NCBI GenBank assembly: GCA_934045905.1
Contig: OW203762.1
Span: 19,810,345 to 19,874,344 of the forward strand
DNA: 64,000 bases
Direction: 5' to 3'
Source of the DNA: Leuctra nigra
Taxonomy: Eukaryota; Arthropoda; Insecta; Plecoptera; Leuctridae
The notes beneath the pieces were generated by a model that saw nothing but the letters and a program-made list of their open reading frames with translations, was not told the origin of the DNA and searched no databases. Every line of letters begins with the position of its first letter. Positions within the stretch are counted from its first letter, which is position 1. This document shows positions 57,350 to 64,000 of the stretch, piece by piece. Both the position numbers and the translations under genes were made by a program.

Positions 57350-59035
57350 CCAGGTAGCCCCGCAGGACATTTTTTGAATTTTTGATATAAAATAATCGAA
57401 TCTGAAGCTATTTTGGCATTCTATTCAAAGAAATTTAAAATGTGTGATATGCATTATCCTGTGAAAACTAAGCGGTAACTATTTGTCTTAGGCCTCGCAG
57501 GGAATTTTTTTGAATTTTTGATCAAGAGAATCGAATTTGAAGGTATTTTGCATCCATTTCAAAGAAATTTAAAATGTGGGATATACAATCTTATGGGGAA
57601 AACTTTAGACAAAATGCAATATAATCTGCAAATTTTGTTACCTATTTGATCAAATCCCCAATGGCCCCGCAGGGCATTTTTTGTGTTTTTGATACAAAAG
57701 AATCGCATTTGAAGCTATTTTGGCATCAATTTCAAAGAAATTTAAAATTTGGGATATGTACTATCCTGTGGAAACTTTAGACACATGTGATATAATCTGA
57801 AAATATTTGTGTTATAGAAACCCAATTGGCCCCGCAGGGCAATTTTTGAGTTTTTGATCCAAAAGAATCGAATTTGAAGCTATATTTTGCCATTAATTTC
57901 AAAGACATTTAAAATTGTTGATATGCATTATCCTGGGGAAACTTTAGGCAAATGCGATATACTTATCTGAAATTTGTCTTATAGTAACCCAATTGGCCCC
58001 GCAGGGCATTTGTTGAGTTTTTGATATAAAATAATCGAATTTGAAGCTATTTTGGCATCAATTTTAAAGAAATTTAAAATTTGTGATATATGTATTATCC
58101 TGTGGAAACTTTAGACACATGTGATATAATCTGAAACCATATGTTTTATAGAAACCAAATTGGCCTCGCAGAGCATTTTTTGAGTTCTTGATCCAAAATA
58201 ATCGAATTTGAAGCTATTTTGGTATTAATTTCAAAGACATTTAAAATTGTTGATATACATTGGGGAAACTTTAGGCAAATGCGATAAATTAATCTGAAAT
58301 TTGTGTTATAGTAACCCAATTGGCCCCGCAGGGCATTTTTTGAGTTTTTGATATAAAAGAATCGAATTTGAAGCTATTTTGGCATCAATTTCAAAGAAAT
58401 TTAAAATTTGTGATATGTGTTATCCTGTAGAAACTTTAGACAAATGTGATATAATCTGAAACCATAAGTTTTATAGAAACCCAATTGGCCCGCAGAGCTT
58501 TTTTTGTGTTTTTGATCCAAAATAATCGAATTTGAAGCTATTTTGGCATTAATTTCAAAGATATTTTAAATTGGGGTATGCAATAATCTTGGGGAAACTT
58601 TAGAAAAATGTGATATAATATGATTTTTGTCTTATAGAAACCCAATTGGCCCCGCAGGACATTTTTGAGTTTTTGATATAAAAGAATCGAATTTGAAGCT
58701 ATTTTGGCATCCATTTCAAAGAAATTTAAAATTTGGGATATGCATTAGGTATCCTGTGGAAACTTTAGACAAATGTAATATAATCTGAAACTATTTGATT
58801 TTAGAAACCCAATTAGCCCCGCAGGGCATTTTTTGAGTCTTTGATACAAAATAATCGACATGAAGCTATGTTGCATACATTTCAAAGAAATTTAAAACGT
58901 GGGATATGCAATGCTTATTCTTGGGAAAACATTAGACAAAATGCAATAAAATCTGCAAATTTTGTTATTTTATCAAATCCCCAATGGCTCTGGCAGAGAA
59001 TTTTTTGAATTTCTAGTAAAAGATAATGGATTATG
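57350..59035. repeat. 165-bp minisatellite, about 10 units
   Basis: Unit landmarks are CCCAATTGGCCCCGCAGGGC, GAATCGAATTTGAAGCTATT, TTTCAAAGAAATTTAAAAT and GGAAACTTTAGACAAATG. Landmark copies are at about 57356, 57491, 57663, 57829, 57994, 58162, 58322, 58487, 58648, 58814 and 58984, spaced mostly 160-172 bp. Units are moderately diverged with small indels. No ORF. Confidence 0.92.
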
Positions 59036-59572
59036 AATCGATTTTTTAATTCCTTTTAAGAAGGTTGCAATAAGCAACAGAACTGCAATGATCAAAATAA
59101 GTTTCTATGTGTTTTGGTATCAAATAGTTTTTATTATTGTTAAATTGTATTCATTTGTGAATTTTCCTTCCGTTCCCACCAAAAATTTCCTTCGATTTTG
59201 CTAGTCACTTGGAATTTTCTGGTCCTGCTACGAATTAATCAAAAATTTTCTTCGAGCGCAGCCAATCTTTTAGGGAGCAGAAAAAATCAAAACAATAGGA
59301 TAATTTTTTTAGAAAAATTCAGGTGTTAAGTGAAACAGAGTTAACAGCCGATAGAGCTGAAGGAGAGAGCATATTTTCTAAGCCGCCAATGTAAACAGTC
59401 CATTGCAGTGCGGCTCGGCCCGAACTTGAAGAACCGTTTGAGCGGCCCAGACAGACGAGGTCCGATATCATATTATCACACCACACCACAGTATCTAGTG
59501 GAGCGGTCGCTCCACCCAGCCAAGTCGTACTATACACTCACAGTCACTCAACATACCGTAAATGCCTAATAA

Positions 59573-59854
59573 ACTGAGGAGCAGACCAAACACTTTTACT
59601 GTAAGCAACAACATGGCATTTTCGGCCTACTGGATCTCAAAATTGGTAAATCTCACATTGTTGCGAAATATCTTAATTTCGAGCTATGGCCCACCCCACT
59701 ACATATACCAAATTTGGGAACAATAGGTTATGCCATTTGCGCGCTAGAGGACCGAGAAAACAGTGAAATTACACCACTTTCTGATTCTGAAGATGATGAT
59801 GATTCTGATGATATCACGAAACGTCGCTATCACCGCCACAGCCTAAACGACTGA
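59573..59854 (+). CDS. 93-codon open frame without ATG inside the hAT element
   Basis: Open from just after a TAA (59570) to a TGA (59852-59854). It includes HGIFGLLDLKIGKSHIVAKY, LGTIGYAICALEDREN, a strongly acidic SDSEDDDDSDD and a basic ITKRRYHRHSLND. It has no ATG, so it would have to be an exon or a gene remnant. No clear acceptor precedes it. The composition is protein-like and unlike the flanking repeats. Possibly a captured host exon or the tail of a lost transposon protein. Not recognised. Confidence 0.3.
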   Translation, partial: TEEQTKHFYCKQQHGIFGLLDLKIGKSHIVAKYLNFELWPTPLHIPNLGTIGYAICALEDRENSEITPLSDSEDDDDSDDITKRRYHRHSLND

Positions 59855-59943
59855 AACCGATCGACCTGAAATTTTTACCACATGTGCACTTTTGGCGTCT
59901 GAGGTGCCTTTTTATAAAACCAACCGGAAGCCGCCATTTTGAA

Positions 59944-60529
59944 ACCGGAAGTGACGTCATAACTCAAAAACGTCTGGACCGATTAGAACGAAATTAGCGC
60001 CATTCGATTTAGATGGTCATCTATATGAAGTATCAATAAAAAAAATATTATTTTCTTATTTTCTAAACCGGAAGTGACGTCATAAATACGCAATATTTAA
60101 CTTATTTCAACAAATTATACTTAAAATACTTACATAATTAACTTAAATTGTAACATAGACAATACAATTTATATATTCAAGGTAGCAGTGTTCTCGGCCG
60201 CCATTCCTGAAACCGGAAGTGACGTCATATATCTAAAACGCCTGTACCGATTGCAACTGAACTAGCTCCTGCGTATTCATTCTGCTATTTATTTGAAAAA
60301 TCAATTGTGAAAAATGAATAAATAAATTAATGGTACCGGAAATGGCGGCAGGAACCACTAAATGAAACCGGAAGTGACGTCATATATTACAAACGGCATG
60401 ACCGATTTTACGGAAATATTAGGAATTCAGATGGTCGTTCATGAAGGTATCAACTAGATAAAACTAGATTGTTTTCTTATTACCTATACCGGAATTCGGC
60501 CGCTATTTCAAAACCGGAAGTGACGTCAT
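59944..60529. repeat. Tandem array, about 145 bp, with five ACCGGAAGTGACGTCAT cores
   Basis: The 17-mer ACCGGAAGTGACGTCAT is perfectly repeated at 59944, 60067, 60212, 60367 and 60513 (spacing 123, 145, 155, 146). Each is followed by a looser block such as CTGGACCGATTAGAACGAAA. The core overlaps an ETS-type site (CCGGAAGT) and a full CRE palindrome (TGACGTCA). Confidence 0.9.
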
Positions 60530-60718
60530 GTATCGAAAACGGCTGGATCGATTATAACGAAACTTAAGCTATTCTTCTTGGATAATCATTTTCATCTTAT
60601 ACCAAACGCAACTTTTCATAGTAACCAAATCGGTTGAGGCGTATTTTTTTAAAGAAATTAGTCCCTGCTCGGACATGTGCTACAAGCTGTATGAATAAAC
60701 TAACAAAAGAAGTGATAT

Positions 60719-61843
60719 CCCAGAAAAAACAATCCGTGTAAAAATACCAGCCAAGTCTCTTTAACTATAAAAAAAAATAGAAGAAATCTAAAAATTCAGC
60801 ACTGAAAAGGAGTGATATCAAAAAAGGAGCCAAGTCAACGAATTTTCCAAATTTTAATCGTACCATTGAAATAAAAATATCAACCCCCGAGAAATACTTA
60901 AAAAAAGGACTTGGCGCATCGTTTTTTTAAAGACATTTTTCTATTCTTAAGCTTATGCCACTCACATACTACGTAGTTCAGAAATGCCTAGAAAAATTGG
61001 GACAAAACTTTCAAATTAAATATTGAACATTCTGTAAAATATTTTAAATTTAAATATAAGTACGCAAAGAAACATAGCATTGTCTTACAAGCAATAAATA
61101 CAGAACAGTTGTGTTTGTGATTGGTAGGTACCTATAGTTTTGTGGGTACATCAACATACCTACTACAGCATTATACTTTGAACCTTCTCGCCGTGTAATT
61201 AATTGCTATTAATTAACATTTTATACCAAAAAAATTCATAAATTACATAACGTATTACTTTAGATAAAAATCTAGTCAGTAATTATTTGAGCAGCATGGC
61301 TCAGTGCACTAGTCACTTATACAAATCTCATTGACGGCCTTCTTGTAATGAGCGCTTTCGCTATTTCCCTCAGTCACGATATTGAGAAGTATGATTGATT
61401 AATATGACCCTAGAAATAGTGGCAATAACGAATAGACTAGGCCGCTTCCGTTTATTCGTTATTCGTTTATCCGTTTATTTCCTCTGAATATTGACAAAAT
61501 ACCAAAACTGCCAGTAGGTAAGAGTACTAGTTATATTAAAACGTAGTATGATTCGTCGATAATGAATGTGATATACTCAGGAAAATATACTTGTAGAGTT
61601 CTTCCTATACTTTTAGGATAGAAAAGTGTCTTTAAAAAAACGATGCGCCAAGTCCTTTTTTTAAGTATTTCTCGGGGGTTGATATTTTTATTTCAATGGT
61701 ACGATTAAAATTTGGAAAATTCGATGACTTGGCTCCTTTTTTGATATCACTCCTTTTCAGTGCTGAATTTTTAGATTTCTTCTATTTTTTTTTATAGTTA
61801 AAGAGACTTGGCTGGTATTTTTACACGGAGTGTTTTTTCTGGG
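60719..61843. mobile_element. Fold-back element with TIRs of about 230 bp (1,125 bp)
   Basis: Left arm 60719-60950 starts CCCAGAAAAAACAATCCG; right arm about 61611-61843 is its reverse complement with few differences. Shared landmarks are TACCAGCCAAGTCTCTTTAA, AAAAGGAGTGATATCAAAAA, ACCCCCGAGAAATACTTAAA-like and GGACTTGGCGCATCG. Both sides are flanked by TAT (60716-60718 and 61844-61846). The AT-rich core has no ORF. It is nested in the large hAT element. Confidence 0.88.
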
Positions 61844-62062
61844 TATACAATACTCTAAGATAAGAATACCTTGCAATTGAAGTAGATGGTGTGCTTAATG
61901 GGATGTGTTCTACATTCTACGTAACATTGTAATTCTGGACTATGAATTAAGTAGAGATACTTTATGGAAGTCGACACCGGCCCTTTTCTACAGGTCCACC
62001 GGCCCATTTTGAACCGGCCCACCGGGCATTGCCCGGTTGCCCGGCGGCCCAGTCGAACACTG

Positions 62063-62070
62063 AATACCAC
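62063..62070. repeat. 8-bp target-site duplication, right (AATACCAC)
   Basis: Identical to 57131-57138. Confidence 0.95.
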
Positions 62071-62138
62071 AACAGAGGATTTTGTGTCTGTGAAAATAAT
62101 TATAACGATGATTGATGATGATGAAGAAACAAACATGA

Positions 62139-63640
62139 AGTAGGAAAACGATTTGAAGAGCGAGCACCAGTAATTCTCGAACCGGAAATGCGTACACAAC
62201 GCACAGAAAACATATACATCCATATTGAATTGAATTATTATGATCCACTCAATCAAATAAAGCTTTTCATTGAAACTTAAAAAATCATCTAAACACTCTG
62301 GTAGGTACCTAAAGTAAATCAGATTCAGTTGCAGTGGAAACACATTAATTTCGTTACTTCATTTCTGACAGCTATAAAAATGTCAATAAGTTCATATGTT
62401 CTTAACTGATTGGGGGGATGGAAATTTGTAAAATAAGAGACAATGGTTTTAATGAACATGCATAATACTAGGAAAACGCTCTGAGTAACGCGTTGATGAG
62501 CGAGCACGGATACGCGCAACACCTCGAACCGAAATTATGTTTATCGAAAATGTCCTTAAAAGCCAATAATTCTAGAATTTCGCCACAGACTTGTATGAAA
62601 ATCTCCAACGATTCCTAAAATATTGGTCCCAATAACCACGCAAAGTTTTAAGTTGATCGATTGAACCTTTACGATTGAACGATTCCTTGTTAATTTCCAA
62701 AAATCACAGGATATCGTTCAAAAAAATGTTAAACGGTCATATCAGTTTCATAATACGTTTGAAAGTTTCTGCTCTCTTGAAGTGAAGATTCGAAGATTCC
62801 GTGAAATATGAAATTCGAGAAATATGATAGCCAACACGCAAAATATCCGTAAACTGTCGATAACTTTTGAATGTAAACACAGTTTAGTCTGAAAATTGTC
62901 AAAAATACAGATAATGTTGGACCCGATGACCATACAAAATTTTAAGTTGATCGGTCAAACGGTTCTGGATTAAATTTCAAAAAGCACATGAAATATTTTT
63001 TTAAATTTTAACCAATGGGAGGATTTGGCTGAAAATTTGTAAAATAAGAGACAATGTTGGTCCTAATGACCATGCAAAATATAAGGTCGATCACATTTGT
63101 CGAAGTCCATTTTCATTTTCAGCCTATCAGGAGATGTTTATTTAAATTTCAACCAATGAATGGATTTCAAAAAAATTAGGGTCTGCAAACAGAGAAGGTT
63201 GGTTTTACATGTGTGCAAAATTTCAGATCGATCGGTGAAACGGTGCGACCTGTGTATCGGCTATTAGCAGCCAAAAACAAAAAAAAAAACAAAAAAAAAA
63301 CAAAAAAAAAAAAACAGAGGTCCGTGCCAAAAGAGCCAAAAGGAGACGCTCGCTTCGCTCGCTCAATGAGTTGGATCAGAAAACCATTTTCCATTGTCTA
63401 ATGGTTGAAGACCATTTTCATTTTTCAACCTATTTATTTAAATTTTAACCAATGAACGGTTTTCAAAAAAATATGGTCTACAAAGAGAAAAGGTGATCTT
63501 TACATGTGTGCAAAATTTCAGATCTATTGGTGAAACGGTGTGACTTCTATTGCTCCAGGTAGCAGACAAAAAAAAACATTGGTCCGTGTCAAAAGAAGTT
63601 GCTCGCTCAATGAAAAAGGTGGTAAAGCGACGATTTAAGC
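62139..63640. repeat. Dispersed repeat family, longest copy
   Basis: Begins with a partial module (62139-62190), then the block shared with 30.5-30.75 kb. A second full module follows (62468-62536). After it come four or five diverged internal units built on ACCATGCAAAATTTTAAG-like, GATCGGTCAAACGGTTCTGG, TTTTAACCAATGGGAGGATT and GCAAAATTTCAGATCGATC. It also contains A-rich runs (63277-63314) and GAGCCAAAAGGAGACGCTC. Matches 14.2-14.85 kb and 30.4-31.0 kb. No protein recognised; class unknown. Confidence 0.65.
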
Positions 63641-64000
63641 GTAAAGTCAAGTATGGATCCTCCAAGCATTTGGCTCTTCACTGAAGGATCAAAGCCAAGT
63701 CTTCAGAGGAGAAATCCCATCGCCTCTATCTTTGACAAACTAAATGCAGAATGTATCACCTACAATGCCTCTCACTATCAATGTGATATTGCTCTCTTAT
63801 TGGTGCAATGCAATTTTTTTAATCTTTGTATTTGTTTTTTTATTTTTAATACCTTCAGGGATAGTTTTTCAATACTCCGCTAAAAAAAACAGTAGTTAAG
63901 GTGGTTGTATATCACGTGACTTTTTAACCAAAAAGCTACACATTTTCGATTGGAAGGGTTCAGTTTAGCAAATACTTCTCACTCATCAGATAAGTTAGGA
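63641..64000. other. Window end, no feature recognised
   Basis: A short plus-strand ORF from an ATG at 63653 (76 codons) has no supporting domain or splice context. The rest is AT-rich. Confidence 0.35.

Larger units (their letters stand above)
57139..62062. mobile_element. Large non-autonomous hAT element (4,924 bp)
   Basis: The left end CAGTGTCGGACTGGGG and the right end, reversed, CAGTGTTCGACTGGGCCGCC are imperfect inverted repeats of the CAGTG-YCGACTGGG type of hAT elements. They are flanked by a perfect 8-bp duplication. GC-rich GGCCCACCGGG/CCGGGCA motifs lie just inside both ends. No transposase frame is present. The interior holds the 165-bp minisatellite (57350-59035), a 93-codon open frame (59573-59854), five ACCGGAAGTGACGTCAT repeats (59944-60529) and a fold-back (60719-61843). 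Being mobilised in trans by a related hAT transposase is inference from the structure. Confidence 0.92.

Noticed and set aside
63213..63401. Lys-rich plus-strand ORF and its Phe-rich opposite
   Set aside because: Products of A-rich runs within the dispersed repeat.

Overview
The window is animal nuclear DNA, almost certainly arthropod and most likely insect. It is AT-rich, with intron-type splice signals, a Jockey-clade LINE, hAT- and pogo-type DNA transposons, tRNA-derived SINEs, a long satellite array and the scattered palindrome GTAGGTACCTAC, which I associate with some insect genomes. I cannot name the species. Nothing bacterial or viral is visible.

Layout. 1-9499 is a satellite array of two monomer types (about 327 and 482 bp) arranged in a 12-monomer higher-order repeat of about 4.85 kb. 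From 9.5 to 32 kb the sequence is mostly non-coding. It carries SINEs, a repeat family built around an ACTAGGAAAACGC module, a 5'-truncated LINE reverse transcriptase (15.85-17.45 kb) and a decayed pogo/Tigger-like transposon (24.2-25.24 kb) that keeps only the transposase DNA-binding domain. From 32.2 to 37.3 kb lies the best candidate host gene, on the minus strand. It has an ATG exon with a consensus donor (36660-36785) and a GC-rich terminal exon (32227-32480) of matching phase. The intron between them holds a 1.65 kb inverted-repeat element made largely of palindromic CAAGATCTTG units.

At 40.3-44.93 kb there is a full-length, apparently intact Jockey-type LINE (minus strand) with both ORFs, an A-tail and a perfect 13-bp target-site duplication. 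From 45 to 57 kb there are several small DNA transposons and fold-backs, two probable internal exons of an unidentified minus-strand gene (49.03-50.16 kb), two GC-rich elements with one shared end in opposite orientation, and a 764-bp hAT MITE made of ATATCGATAT-type repeats with a perfect 8-bp target-site duplication.

From 57139 to 62062 a 4.9 kb non-autonomous hAT element is delimited exactly by terminal inverted repeats and the 8-bp duplication AATACCAC. It holds a 165-bp minisatellite, a 93-codon open frame, a second tandem array whose units carry ACCGGAAGTGACGTCAT, and a nested 1.1 kb fold-back. The last 2 kb are the dispersed repeat family again.

The only genes expected to act together are the two Jockey ORFs (RNA-binding protein plus endonuclease/reverse transcriptase). 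The window otherwise reads as a repeat-dense intronic or intergenic region with a few exons.
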